Shown here piece after piece: positions 21,801-33,512 of a stretch of DNA of 64,000 bases. The stretch covers positions 1,054,001-1,118,000 of the forward strand of contig OZ017758.1 of NCBI GenBank assembly GCA_963969365.1, given 5' to 3'. The notes beneath the pieces are model-generated. The model was not told the origin of the DNA. It ran no database searches and was given only the letters and a program-made list of their open reading frames with translations. This DNA is from Asterochloris sp. CNOR1 (taxonomy: Eukaryota; Chlorophyta; Trebouxiophyceae; Trebouxiales; Trebouxiaceae). Numbering within the stretch: the stretch's first letter is position 1; every line of letters starts with the position of its first letter. Position numbers and translations under genes: made by a program.

Positions 21801-24800
21801 CATGGTGTGCACCCAGCAGCACAATGTGACCGTGCCAGCAGCCCATCCTCAACAGCATGAGTGCAGTGTGCACCCAGTCAGCACAGTGTTGACGGGCCAG
21901 CAGCCCACCTGCAGTGTCGAGGTCCCCCTTGCAGGCACTGATGGCTGCCCACAGGTGCTCAGAAGGCCCCTTCACCCAGGTCTGGGCCTCACGTACATGG
22001 GCCAGCTCCTCCGAGATGTCCAAGAAGGGCTCAGACTGGGTCTCCATGATCTGCAGGGGAGGGCATGGCAGCATATCCAGCTGCTGGGGACATTGTGCTG
22101 CACAACACCCAAGTGGCATCATCAGGCAACAGCAGGTCACATGCCCTCTGGCATTGAGATATGCATGACCCACCACCTGACCAGTCAACGTCAGCGCTAA
22201 CCCCTGCAGGGGCGTGCACCGCCGGACTGCATCCTGCAAAGGTGACACACGCATCACTGTGACCTGAGGAGGCTGGTACAAGTCATGTGCCTTGCTGCAT
22301 GCAGATGAGTCACCTCTTGGGCCTCCTGCTCGCTGCGCACGCTGCCCTCAAGCAGCCATGTGACTGCGCTCTGCACATCATCGCCCCACCTCTGCAGGCA
22401 GGACATGCAGGTATCAGCTGCCATGCCCAGCTGCCATGCCAGATTGGACGTGGCGCAGGCATGATCAGCAACTCCCTGCCCTTCGCATGGCTGACAGCAG
22501 GGTGCACAGCAGTCCATACAGAACAGCACGCCTGAGGGCACAGCATGCATGCGGAGGAGAGCCATCGTGCAGCCGAGGTGACTGCCTGCCAGTCCCAGTG
22601 CTGTGCGGGTGAGCTTTCTCCCTGTGAGCATTTTTGAGTGTTGCACAGTCTTACTGACCTGCACAGCGGCGATGGCCTGGTACTCCTGGAAGCCCAGCTG
22701 CTGCAGCTGGTGGACCTGCAGCTGGGCCTTGCGGAAGGTGAGGGCCTGCACGCACTGCTGGTAAGCCAGGCTGCCACCCCCATCATGAGAGTGCCCCTCC
22801 TGCAGGCAGGCAGGAACATGGCAAAAAAGCTCTGCGGAGAGAGGACACCACGCCTGGCAGGTCAGGCTCTGCTTGTGGTACTGCAGCGGCAGCAGGGCAT
22901 CATTACTGGTACACACATGCTTCATGGCTATGAGCAGGGCAGGTTGCTGACTTCTGTACAAGCCAGGCTCACCCATGAGGCATCTGCCCATCTCCCCCTC
23001 CAGGTACATCAGCAGCCCACGCAAGAGCACAGGCAGCACAAAGAGACATGCAGAGTCCAAAATTTTAACTCAAAGCTGGCAAGCTCAGATCTCAAGCTCC
23101 CCAAGCACACCCCACTCATGGACACACTGCTCACACATGCACATGGGCAGCATGCTGTGTGTGCAGCCTCACCTCAGAGCTGTCATGCTCTGGCAGGTTG
23201 ACATCCCCCAGCTCGTTGTCCCCTGCCCACCCCTCAAGATCCCCGAACATGCCGCTGGGCTCTGGGCCCAGGGCAGCGGCAGCGACTTCCACCTCTGCCA
23301 CAGCCTCAAAATGGCCTGCAGCAGGAGCACAAGCTGAGGCATGACACAAGGAGTGCAAAGAAGAAGGGGTTTGCCACGTCCCTGCACCACAACGCTGGCA
23401 AGCGCAGGCGACCGGACGATGCCCCCATCTGCACAATGCAGCCAAATGATGGCTAGGTGAGGATGAGGTGCACATGTGCGGGCTCAGCATCCACTGCCCA
23501 CAGCCCTGCTTCCTGGGGCTCACAGAGCGACCTTTGCACAGCACAGACAGGAACCATTGGCAAAGTCAATAACCAGCGTCCAAGGCCTGGGTCCTTTTGA
23601 ACATGTGATCATCAAGTGCACCACGCCAGAGATATCACAGCTTTTGCAGCTGTCCTGCCTCTACAGCCTGCTCTCAACAGTATGGCCTGAATTCAGCAGC
23701 CAGCGGCATGTACACACACATGCAGCCCCAACATTTCTGGCCACAGCGCAGGCCTTTGTAGCAGGTTCATAGGTCCAGTCAAATGCTGCACTTATAGCAC
23801 ACCTGCACACTCCACATCTCCTGCCTTGCAGGCCTGCCTGGCACATCACAGCTGGGCCTGTAGGCTGCACAGGCCCTGCCTGTGGGGGCCAGACATTATC
23901 AGAGTATAGCCATGGGCTGCCAAGAGAGTTGCCCAGCTGCATTCCAGCAGCCGGCACAGTGCCAGTGCATTGCATCTCCTTCCCAGCAGGAACAAGGTGT
24001 ACCTCTTGCTCACACACCTGCAGCCTCCACATCTCCGCCCTCTTCAGCTGGGTCCCCAGCCGGCTCGTCCACAGGGCTAAGGCGCATTGCCTCCATGCTG
24101 CGGGGCACTGTGTCGGAGCAACCGCCATTCCCAGGGCCAGGCTTGCGCTCTGCCCGCCGCAGGCTCTTGCGCTGCGACCTGCTCAGCCTGCAGCATGGGC
24201 ACAGGAGGTCTTGTAGGGGTGACAAGGCTTGTGCCCAGGGCCTCCACACGCAAAGTGCCCTGGCTATGACAAGGGCGCAGGGCTGCAGCACAGGAGCAAC
24301 ACACTACCTCAAGGGTCCCCAGCCTGCTCATGCATCCCGCATATGATGCCACGTTGCTCAGGAGAGGCACAATGTGCCCATACACCAGAACAGCAAGCCA
24401 CTGAGATGTGTGCAGCGCCCCAGTTGCGCATGCAAGGCAGCCTCTGCATTGCAAAGGGTGTGCCTAGCAGCATGTGGGGTATAGCCTGTGCAAAGGTGGG
24501 GGCGCAGTGCTCTGGTACCTTCCAGACTCGCTTGTGCGAGGTGAGGGGGACTCTGACGACAGCCCTGAACGTGGGTGCACCACCTCCAGAGGCACCTGCA
24601 GCCACCAGCGTCACATGTGAGCAACCTAGATCTCAAGCTCTGTTTGGCCCATGCCTTCTCACGCATGAACTATTGGGACGGGTGCCTGGATCACGGTCTG
24701 TCATCTGTGATGTAGGAGGCTTGTCACGACGTGCTTCTAGATGCAGGAGTATGCACTCAGGGTCCTGCCAAGAAAGCACCAGACCGGGGTGTGTAGATCA

Positions 24801-27474
24801 GCCAGGACAAATAGATGCAGTCCACCTGCGGGCTGCAATGACAATAGTGGTAACTTCAGGCCCATCCCTGGGCTGTGGGCTCAGCCTTGGGGGCAGATAC
24901 ATGCAGCACGCAGGACATCCAAGATAGAGGGCATGCCACATCAGTTACGCTGCAAGGAGATGCCGTGCGGCCCAGCAGACCCATGCAGCATGCAAAGCAC
25001 CCAGGAGGCAGGGATCTCTGGCCGCAGCAGGCACAATGCACAATACGATTGCATCAGGCAGGGTACTGAGCGTGCCACATGCAGGGCAGCCAGGGCAGAC
25101 AGCCACGCTGGTGCCTGCAGCGCACCGTGCGCCCAATGCTGCGCCTGCTCTGAGGGCTCTGCACGGCCAGCACGCCTGCCTGACTCCGAGGCTGCAGCGC
25201 CTGCAGCTGGGCAGGCGACGGCGTGCCTGGCGGCGGTGGGGCTCCTTGGGCTGCAGCGGTGGGCTGGAAGGCTTTGATGGACTCATCCCCTGGCCCGCGC
25301 GGAGAGAGCGCCTGCAGGCAGGCAAAACAAGGGTGGCTGAGCCTGGGCTGTCCATCCCCAGCTTTCCGGGGCATGGTAGCATGCTGGAATCCTTGCTGGT
25401 GCCTGCAGCCACACAGCTCAGGCGTAGGCAACTTGTCTGGTCCAGGCAGCTCATCCCCACACGAAAGGGAGAAGGCTTGCCTTCTTCCATGCATGACATG
25501 AATGTGCCCTGCTCCAAAAGGGCATGCATTGCAGGTGCACCGCAACAGCGACTGGGGCTTTGCCTGCAGCCAGTCAACACAGGGCTGCTGAGTCTGGACA
25601 GCTCTCAGCAGCCAGCGGCCAGCATGCGGGGTTCTGCCAGCAAGGTGTGGGCCTCTGCCCCTGCTCCCAAGGCCGCTGAGCCCAAAGCTTGCTGGATCGC
25701 TAGAGCGTCAGAGAAGGGCAGGCCGGGGTCAGCACGCTGCTCACCTGTTCTGCCCCCGCCACCTTGACCCAACTTGTCTGCATGCGCTGCCCGGCTGCAG
25801 CAGTGCCCTGCGGATGGGGCGCCTGTGCAGACACAGGCTGCTTGGCCTCGTGGCCCATCACCGCAGCTGCCACTGTGGGGAACACCGCCTCAGAGTTGAT
25901 TGGGGGTGGGCTGGCGCTACGCTGGCGTTGCTGCTGCGCCTTGCCCCGACCTTGACTGGTGCTGCTGCTGCTGCCGTCACTGGCGCCGGTGCTGCGGCTT
26001 GGCCCGCTGGCAGCCAGGGATCTGCTGCCTCCTTGGCTCCAGGCACTGCCGTGGCCTCCTGCAGCCACAGTGTGGTGCTGACCAACTGGTTGGCTGGCCA
26101 ATCCAAGAGACGACCCAGCTGCAGCAGCCCCAGGCAACGGCCTGACATGGCCACCCAAATGTATGGCAAATCATTCGCACGGCAGCTGGCAGTCATTTTG
26201 CATGGTGCAGGCTGTAGACAGGACCACTGGGGCCACGCCGGCTGCCTTCTGTGAGTTGGCCAGGTAATCACCTGCAGACACAGTCCTGCAAACGCCAGGC
26301 CCCTGCGCCGGCCTCAGGCTGCTGGCCCGACTGCTCAGTGGGCTAGCCTTAAGCCCCAGCTCCTGCCTGAAGGCGGCCTTGGCATCCTTCAGCTGCTGCT
26401 CCTTGCTCACAACTGAAACCGTTCTCTGCACCTTGGAAGGGGCAGCCGCCACGGCGGCAGGAGCTGCAGCATGCTTGGCCGCTCCAGCCCTGCAAGGCAT
26501 GGCAGGGCAGTGAATGGCGGGTGCTGTGCACACGCAGCGGCGGCTTGGTGCAAGCTGTGCAAGTATTTTCATTTTGTCACATTTTGTGTAGACCTGATGC
26601 AGGCACCTAGTGGGCAGATCTGTCTGGGGCAAGGGGGCCTGTCCGACAGGCAAAGCGTGGGCCACTGGATGCACTGGTGGTGAGCAGGCAACTCACGTGG
26701 CTTTGCCAGCTGCAGCTGCGCCTGCCCCGCCCTTGGCAGGTGCTTTGGCCTCTGCTGCCTTTGTCCCCTTCTGCTTGACGGGCTGCGGGGGCTCAGGCTG
26801 CTTGGTCTGCATGAAGGTGAGGAAGGCTAGCCATCTGCACTTTATGTCAGCTGCCAGGCTCTGCCTCTCCAGTAAGCAGCTTGCGCACCTTGCTTTTCTT
26901 CTTGGTACATTCATTTCGGGTGTGGATGGGGTGGCTTTTACTGATCTGCAGCAGCAAGGCAGGTGGTCCTGTTAGGCAGTCACCTCAACCCATCCAAAAA
27001 GATTGTTGCGTGGTAACAAGGGCGCAGCTGGACAGGTCTTTCCAAGCACTCATGGCACCCAAAAGGCTCAGCCGCACCTTGCCAGGGCACTGGTCAGGGA
27101 ACCGAGAGTGCTTTCCAGAACCTCGTGGGCACCTATACCCAGTCTTGCGGTTCCTGCAGGACGATGCCAGGTATGTGACCTTTGCTTGCGTCAGCTACTG
27201 CGTGTGATGCTTCAAGCAGCAAGAAGGACGCCAGCATTCATTGCTGGAGCTGTCTGAGCATGCTGGCATCTGGTTTCAAGAATGTGTCTTTGACAGTTGT
27301 GGCTCAGAACCAGATTGGGTGCAGGTTGCTTGCTATCCTTGCCAGGCAGAGACTGTGCACACACCCTCACCTCTCAAGCCGTATGCTCTTCAGATAAGCC
27401 TCCAGGCAGTCTTGATGATATACAGATGCATCCTTGGGGCAGTTGCCAAAGGTGCAGTCTGCAGTGGCAGGCAT
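18810..27474 (-). CDS. Cys/His-rich zinc-binding and UBA-domain protein, function unknown
   Basis: I do not recognise a named family. Eighteen exons in transcript order: 27371-27474, 27078-27153, 26889-26945, 26697-26806, 26272-26489, 25745-26118, 25180-25311, 24519-24595, 24018-24187, 23173-23315, 22659-22799, 22314-22391, 21909-22050, 21136-21443, 20202-20412, 19710-19951, 19203-19314, 18810-18955; 946 residues, all phases consistent. Residues 1-79 are a compact Cys/His module: CTFGNCP, VYHQDCLEAYLKS, YRCPRG, DQCPGK, SHPIHTRNEC, then KKKSK. Spacing suggests a RING-like or Headcase-like zinc fold. Residues 80-480 are Ala/Ser/Gln/Pro-rich, with SPPPINSEAVFPTV and TSWVKVAG. A UBA domain spans the junction of two exons (about 505-555: LQQLGFQEYQAI, then WGDDVQSAVTWLLEGS) and a weaker UBA-like helix set follows (about 585-608: LWAAISACKGDLDTA). 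The C-terminal third is Gly/Pro/Ser/Met-rich and ends LNVLMASLTCR. The intron after exon 7 begins gcaggc (GC-AG). A ubiquitin-linked role is inference from the UBA domain only. Confidence 0.75.
19582..19709 (-). repeat. Two tandem copies of a ~52-base unit next to an exon end in the UBA gene
   Basis: Immediately after the exon ending at 19710 (minus strand), a unit starting gtcctgggcagc recurs about 75 bases on as gtgctgggcagc. Both run through a similar gc(c)ggccc block to ggtcacc. The repeat is intronic. Confidence 0.55.
20922..21200 (-). repeat. Tandem duplication of an exon end plus donor in the UBA gene
   Basis: Minus-strand copies at about 21195-21070 and 21044-20922 are offset by about 151 bases. 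Translated, the first reads LKLTSAEHMGGLSVTPPDRQ and ends the real exon at 21136; the second reads MKLTDGEHAGWLSLLPPDQQ and lies in the intron. Similarity continues past the donor (LAEALAGVHAH versus LADLHGTM), so the duplicated unit spans the splice junction. Confidence 0.65.
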
Positions 27475-28670
27475 CTTGTGGGCTGGCTGCACCAGAGCTC
27501 CAAGGAGAGAGGCCATCAGAATGCGCAGGAAATGCAGTCAGACAAGCAAGACCTCTAGCATGCTTGGGTGCCTGGCTGGGCATATACTGGCAGCAGCATC
27601 CTTGGCAGCATTATTGACAATGACGTGCCCAGATGCAGTGCAGCAGCTCTGAACAAGGCCATGCCTCATCCCGGTATCTTATGCCCTGGCAGCACATGCA
27701 GCAGCTGAGCTTCTCTACAGCCCTCACCAAGAGCATTCAGCTCCTCATTCTGCTGGCACTGCTCCTGGCACAGATCACATACATAGAAGCCTAGGTCGTG
27801 CAGGCCGCCAAGGCCCACAGCATCAGCCATGCTGTCTCAATGTTGTAGTTGCCTCCTGCTGACTGTCATGGCGCGGTGCTGTGGTTGCTGCTGTGTCCTG
27901 CAGGGCCGGCCGTGGCAAGCGCATCGGTAATGATCTGGGTGGCAGGACGCAGCGTGCAGGTCCATGCCCAGAGAGCATGGCCATGGCAAGATGGCCCATT
28001 TGTGTCAGGGTGCCAGTGCATGCCTTATGGATGAGTTTCACCCAAGTACTGCGGTAGGGGCTGACCTGAAGCGAAATACCATGAGACTGCTTGGGCAGAC
28101 GCCTGCAGGCAACTGGATCATCCACAGCAGTGCTAGAGTGTCTTGAGCAGGGCAGAGCCACTGCATCTGGCTTGTGTCTTTGCAGTCATTGTACAGGGCC
28201 TGGCGCAAACATGCAACCCAATGCCTGGTGCCCCAGATCAGAGTCTGAGACCTGCAATGCAGCCTCCCTGGGAAAGCTGGCTAGGCAGTGCCACAGAAAT
28301 GAGTGTCGGAAGAGAGCAGTTGCAAGCCCTGACGTGCTACGGCTCCACTCTCCTTGATCACTGTCCGGCCGGAGCGATCATGGGAGAAACACGGGACCGG
28401 CATCGCAAAGTTCAGCAACGTCAGATATCTCGCACCTGGTCAGGCAGCCATCTTTGGCGGTCTGCTGCTCCCTTGCAGGCAAATCAATTAGCCCTCAGCT
28501 CCCGGAATTCTGCAGCACTTCGTGAATCGACTGGGATCAGGGCAACAGAAACCCCATATCTCAGCTTTAAGCTGGCGCTGCTGTGCCGCTGGGCACCTGC
28601 ATTGCTGCACCGCGTGATCTGCCAGGGGAGGCTGCCCTGTCACTGGCCAAAACACTCTGGCCGAAGAGGC
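27475..28670. other. Divergent intergenic region (UBA gene / nucleoside hydrolase)
   Basis: About 1.2 kb between two divergent start codons. Open frames on both strands show no recognisable domain. Promoters and untranslated leaders are expected here; no motif was identified. Confidence 0.35.
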
Positions 28671-31600
28671 ATGAGCCACTTGCAGACAGGCCTTCCCAGC
28701 ATTTCCTTGTTCAGCAACACATCTGACGCTCACGCAGCATCACAGAGGTTACAGAGGCTCTGGATTGATTGCGGTGACCTTTATGATTGCATTTGCATGG
28801 CACAGTCCCCTACCAACTGGTCATCAGCAATGATGATGGCTGCAGATGCTGGTGTGGATGACGCCCAGGCAATCCTGATAGCCTTGAGCCAGCCAGGCGT
28901 GAATGTAGAGGCCATCTCCGCAGTGCATGGCAATGTGGTGAGTAAGGCCACTTCCTGTATTGCACCCAGTTCACAGCTCGATGCCACTTCAGCTGTGTTT
29001 GCATACATCTGCAGGAGGTCATCAAAGTGGTGAGGAACCTGACGCGGCTGCTGACGCTATGCAACAGGTTCGGGTCACGTGAAAGTCACGTGCGTGGCAC
29101 CCACTTATGCACCGCCTTTGTCTCAGCCACACGCAGGCCGTCAATTCATCCTGTTGCCCCTGATTGGGCATGCCTGCGTCAAGGCGCAGCCTTGCTGCTG
29201 TGGCAGAAGCTGTCTCCTCAAAGTTGGCCTAGATGGTGGCTCACCTGTTCACGTCTGCCCATCATGGACTGCTTCGCAGGGCAGACATACCTGTCTATGC
29301 TGGAGCAGACGAGCCACTGCTAGGAAAGGCCATCAATGCCTCCTACGTGAGCCAGCAGCAGACAGTGAGCGTCCTGTTTACACTTCTGCTGGTGCCCAAG
29401 CCTCCCATAGCTCACAGCCCCTGGGCTGAACCAAACCTTTAGTCCACCAGCCAGCCACAGCACGCCCCTGCCTGCATGAACCTTGAAACATAAATCGCCT
29501 GTCTTGCGATGCAGTTTCATGGCGAGGATGGGCTTGGAGACCAGCCAGATGCAGGACCAACAGCTGCCAGCATCACTTTGCAAGCAACTACAGGTTACTA
29601 CCGAGCTGCTGGCAGCGTTCCATTCAGCTGCCCCACACAAACTTGTGGCCTGGGTTAGGCATATGGCCTGATGAGCTGCTGGCCAGGGCAACTTTGGCCA
29701 TATAGTGACCACACCTCCGCCTGCCGGCTGTGCACATGTTCTGCATCTGGTCTGACGAGCTGCCGGCCAGGCCAGTTGCATACAGACTTGTGTGTGCCTG
29801 ACACATCCGGTGTGTGGGGCACGCCTTCCATGTCTGCCCTGCTGAGCTGCTGGCTGGGGCCAGCCCTGCTACATACAGAGCATGTAGCTGCTCAGGTTGT
29901 CTCTGCCCCGACATCTGATGCCCCTGCCCTGACATCTGATGCCTCTGCCCTGCAGGTTTTGCTCCCCTCAAGCTGGTGGAGGCAGCCAAGGCGGCTCCAG
30001 GCGAGCTCTTGCTGGTGGCAATCGGCCCGCTCACCAACATTGCCCTCGCCCTCAAACTAGAGCCCAACCTTCCCAAACTAGGTGACCACGTGGCAGGCAC
30101 CACACCATGCCTGAGATGCTGAGTCCCCTGCAGCTTTGAAGGACCTCTGGCCCGCCAAAGAGTGTCCAGCCCTGCACGTTTTGAGGCTGAGGCTTCCCTG
30201 TTGCTTCTGTGGAGTATCCAGCCAGCCCTCCTGAACGCCCAAGGGTCAGCATTCTGCACTGCCGTTAGCTTGAGGGCAGTCACATCAATGCCCTGCTCAT
30301 GCTGACCGCCAAGAGCAGTGTTGCCCAGCCTCTGTGCTCACTGTTGTCCCCATTGTGTGCTGCATCAAAGTGGGTCTAAGCCAGGGCAGAGCCAGCACTC
30401 TGGGGCAATTGATCCATTGTGGCTCAGGGTTACTGCTGCCTCCCCTGTGCTGCAGTGAAGGGCCTGTACGTCATGGGTGGAGCTGAGCACAAGGGCAACA
30501 TCACCACCACAGCAGAATTCAACTTCCACGTGGACCCAGAGGCTGCCCACCTGGTGCTCAAAAAGGTGGGCACACAGCGCTCCTCTCATGCAGCTGACAC
30601 AGTGACTCTTGTGGTGAGAGGCCTACAGCCAGGTTGACAGCCGTCTGGCTTATTGTGCATGGTTGTGGTGCCTGCCTCATGCTGAACACATGTGGGCGGG
30701 CAGCTCAAGGGGGGTACAGCGCTGTCACTGCAGGCAGCTGCCCTGTGCAGCTGACACCTTTTGCTGTGCTTGTTAAGGCGTGTAGATCAGGAAGCTGTGC
30801 AGATGACTCTGCAAAGAATTCTTTGACTTCTCCTAGTGCTGCAGTTCCCCATGACAGTCCTGGTCACCTGGGACTGCGTTGTGCGGCATGCCACGCCCTG
30901 GCCCGTTGTGGACAACTGGCTGTCAAAGGTGGGAAGCTCAGCAGAACTCCTGAAAGCAGTGTGCTTGAAAGTGCAGAGTAGTCCAAAGTCAACCTTCAAG
31001 CGTGCAGAGTAGTCAAGTGCTACTTGAACAAGTGCCCCTGGCACCGACACTGCTCCCAGACTTGTCTACAGCCAAGCATGCCTTGTGGAATTGAGCACAC
31101 CTGGCAATCAGTCGCGGGACCCAGCGGGGGGTGGGTGAGCCCAGGGCCGTGAGATTGATACTGCCGTTAGGCTGCCTGCAGAACACTCCAACGGCTCGCT
31201 TCATGAATGCGTGCATGGCCAACAGCACAGCCTACATGAAGTCCAAACGCCCTGAGTGGGGCTGGGTGCCATGCGACCCCCTCGCCCTGGCGCTGGCAGT
31301 CGACAATTCGCTCATCGTGGAGAGCCAGCAGTATTTCTGTGAGGTGGAGCTGCATGGCACCCAGACGCGGGGCATGAGCGTGGTGGACTGGTATGGGCAG
31401 CAGGAGCAGGCGCCCAATGTGACCCTGGTTGAATTTGTCAACCTGGCAGGTGACCGGCACCCCTTGCCTCCAAGCATGTGCAGAGGTTGCAGAAGCGCTC
31501 AGCTGCTCAACAGTGGCAGGGGCAGGTGTCCAGCTGGGGTGCAAAGCGGCGTTTCATGTGGCTCATGCTCCGTGTGTGTTCAGGTGCATGTGCACAGTGA

Positions 31601-32062
31601 TTTGGGCTTCCTCGACTTGACAGGCGACGGGCAGCAGTTTTGGATGAGGGGCGGCAGTGCAGTGCATACTGCAGCAAGCTGCTGGCAGGCGTGGGAGGAT
31701 TCATGCATGCACATGGCTGTCACACATGGGCAGGGCCTGCGCTCGAGTGCAGGTTCTGACAGCACCTGGCTGTGCCCTTGCAAGTTGCTGCTCTCTGCAC
31801 AGGCTGCTGTGGAGGCGCAGGGGGCATTGCTGTCTCACATGTGGACTGCCTGCGTTGTCACACTCATTTTGGACAGCACCTTGCTGTGCTTGCTCAAGTG
31901 CAATCATCTGCTGATTGCTTGCTTGCTGCTGCTGCAGTGTTTGCTGAGATGATGAAGGCTGCGCTGAATCACACGGCGGCAGACACACATACAAGGCCGC
32001 AGCCGCCTGGCTCGCCGACACTGCCAGCTTTCAAGCTGCCACCCCGGACACAGCGGCATTGA
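28671..32062 (+). CDS. Inosine-uridine-type nucleoside hydrolase
   Basis: Splits ribonucleosides into base and ribose in nucleoside salvage. Exons: 28671-28773, 28846-28937, 29015-29067, 29280-29346, 29515-29593, 29956-30081, 30456-30565, 30845-30928, 31182-31449, 31938-32062; 368 residues in phase. The N-terminal calcium-binding aspartate cluster reads [13 protein letters not shown], with one of its Asp codons split by intron 1. Then come [72 protein letters not shown] and the C-terminal [11 protein letters not shown] with the last metal-binding Asp, all in family order. The first 27 residues or so precede the conserved core and are less certain. The domain most resembles the URH/IunH superfamily; substrate preference cannot be told. 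Introns 5 and 9 contain local repeats. Confidence 0.92.
29658..29890 (+). repeat. Degenerate three-copy repeat in intron 5 of the nucleoside hydrolase gene
   Basis: Three versions of a block with gagctgc(t/c)ggc, a variable middle and cata near its end, at about 29671, 29756 and 29843. A second small repeat follows before the acceptor: cc(c/t)gacatctgatgcc occurs twice between 29907 and 29945. Confidence 0.5.
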
Positions 32063-33512
32063 GCTGGCGGTAGAATTCACTCAACACCATTGCTGAAGCT
32101 CTCTAGCTCCAATTGCATTCTGACAACAGCCCTGGAAGCCCAAAACATGCTGGAGCCCACCTCTTTCAGATGCCAGTGTATAGAGGCGCCTTCTTGAGTT
32201 GGCTGCCGCCGCTGTGACCTGTCTTGTGCCTGCTGCAGAACTGTGAATTTTTGGGCCGTGGAGCATGATAAAAGAATGGAAGAAATTATATCAATTGATG
32301 GTCAAAGAGAGCTCTGCTGCCATGGTATGCCCAGCCTGCGTTGCCGCTGCTGTGGCATCGAATGCGCCTGTGCTACTGGGACTAGCAGTGGGCGCATCAG
32401 CTGCGATTGGCAGACTGACTCAGGAGCAGATCAGCCGTAGCAGACCAGGAGCGACTGTCGACAAGAGCCAGTGCCGCACGAGAGCCAGGCCCATCTCGAA
32501 ATGAAGTCCAAGTGGCAGGGACCATGTACCAGATGGTCTGTACCAGCTGGTCATCCAGCATGCTTCAGGCATATTTCGTCTCAGAGCCTGTAAACACACC
32601 CATGGTGCTGCAGGTCTCCCAAGAGGCTTGCTCCAGCCTGAATTTCCAGTAGGAGGGAGATGCGCTCCATGAACCTCACGCCCATGTCAACATGGGCGTC
32701 CCTTAGGGCGCGTCACAGCCTGCCCAAGTCCCTCAGTGAGAGCCCAGACAACTGAACGACGACAGCATCCTGCAGTCAGCATCAAGTCCCACAACAGAAC
32801 TCACTTTTGCTTGTGTACAAATGTATGTGTAAAAGAGGCAACCCCAAGTTTGCTTACTTCTTTGACACTATGTGAAAGAGGTGTGTGAATAATGAAGGTG
32901 TGCTGAGGCTCAGCATTTCACTCATGGAGCCAAAGCGGGCAGGGGGTGGCTGTTGGAATGATGAGGAGATTCAGACAGACACAGGCAGGTGGCAAGGATC
33001 TGTTGAAAGAGGTACGGACTTGCAAGAATGAGGGTTGAATCATTTGTTGGGCTGGTGTTGATTCATTCTCGCCAAGGCATCAGCAAAAGGTGGTCATCCT
33101 GTCTGTGAGGGGCTGCTGACATACACTGAGTGCACAACTTGAGTGCTACTGCCTACTGGGACTTGTGAAAGGATCTGGGGTAAGGCACAGTGGAAGGTGA
33201 GCCAGTGGCGCTTCCAGCACGCAGTCCATTCAATGTGCCAGCTAGATAAAAAGAGTGGGGAGTTGTGTGATACTTGCTATCTGAGTACTGAGGCCAGGGC
33301 CTGCTGCCAGCTAGCGCTTGTCAGACATTGCGACACTGGGGCAGCACACCCCAGTGCTCGGCAGTGGCAGCCAGTGCGCGCCAGGCATGTGCATCAGGAA
33401 GGTGCAGGGCGCCCCTGCTGTACCTTCGCTGCTGCATGGTCATGACTGACTGGGCCGGCAACAGCCTCATCCACAGCTGGCACGCCAAGCCTCACAGCCA
33501 GCCTGCTACCGC
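32063..33512. other. Convergent 3' region (nucleoside hydrolase / CslA-like gene)
   Basis: About 1.45 kb. A TGTAA at 32589-32593 may end the nucleoside hydrolase transcript. A small plus-strand frame at 32265-32504 is noted under rejected items. Nothing else with coding character is recognised. Confidence 0.4.
32589..32593 (+). terminator. Possible polyadenylation signal TGTAA, nucleoside hydrolase
   Basis: TGTAA 527 bases beyond the stop codon. The distance is long but algal 3' untranslated regions often are; assignment is by position only. Confidence 0.3.

Noticed and set aside
25480-25545. CCCH zinc finger suggested by CPFGAGHIHVMHG on the minus strand
   Set aside because: Cys spacing is wrong and the segment lies in an intron between two phase-matched exons of the UBA gene.
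32265-32504. 79-codon plus-strand frame starting at an ATG with Ala-rich middle
   Set aside because: No domain, no splice partner and it sits in a 3' intergenic region; it may be untranslated region or chance.
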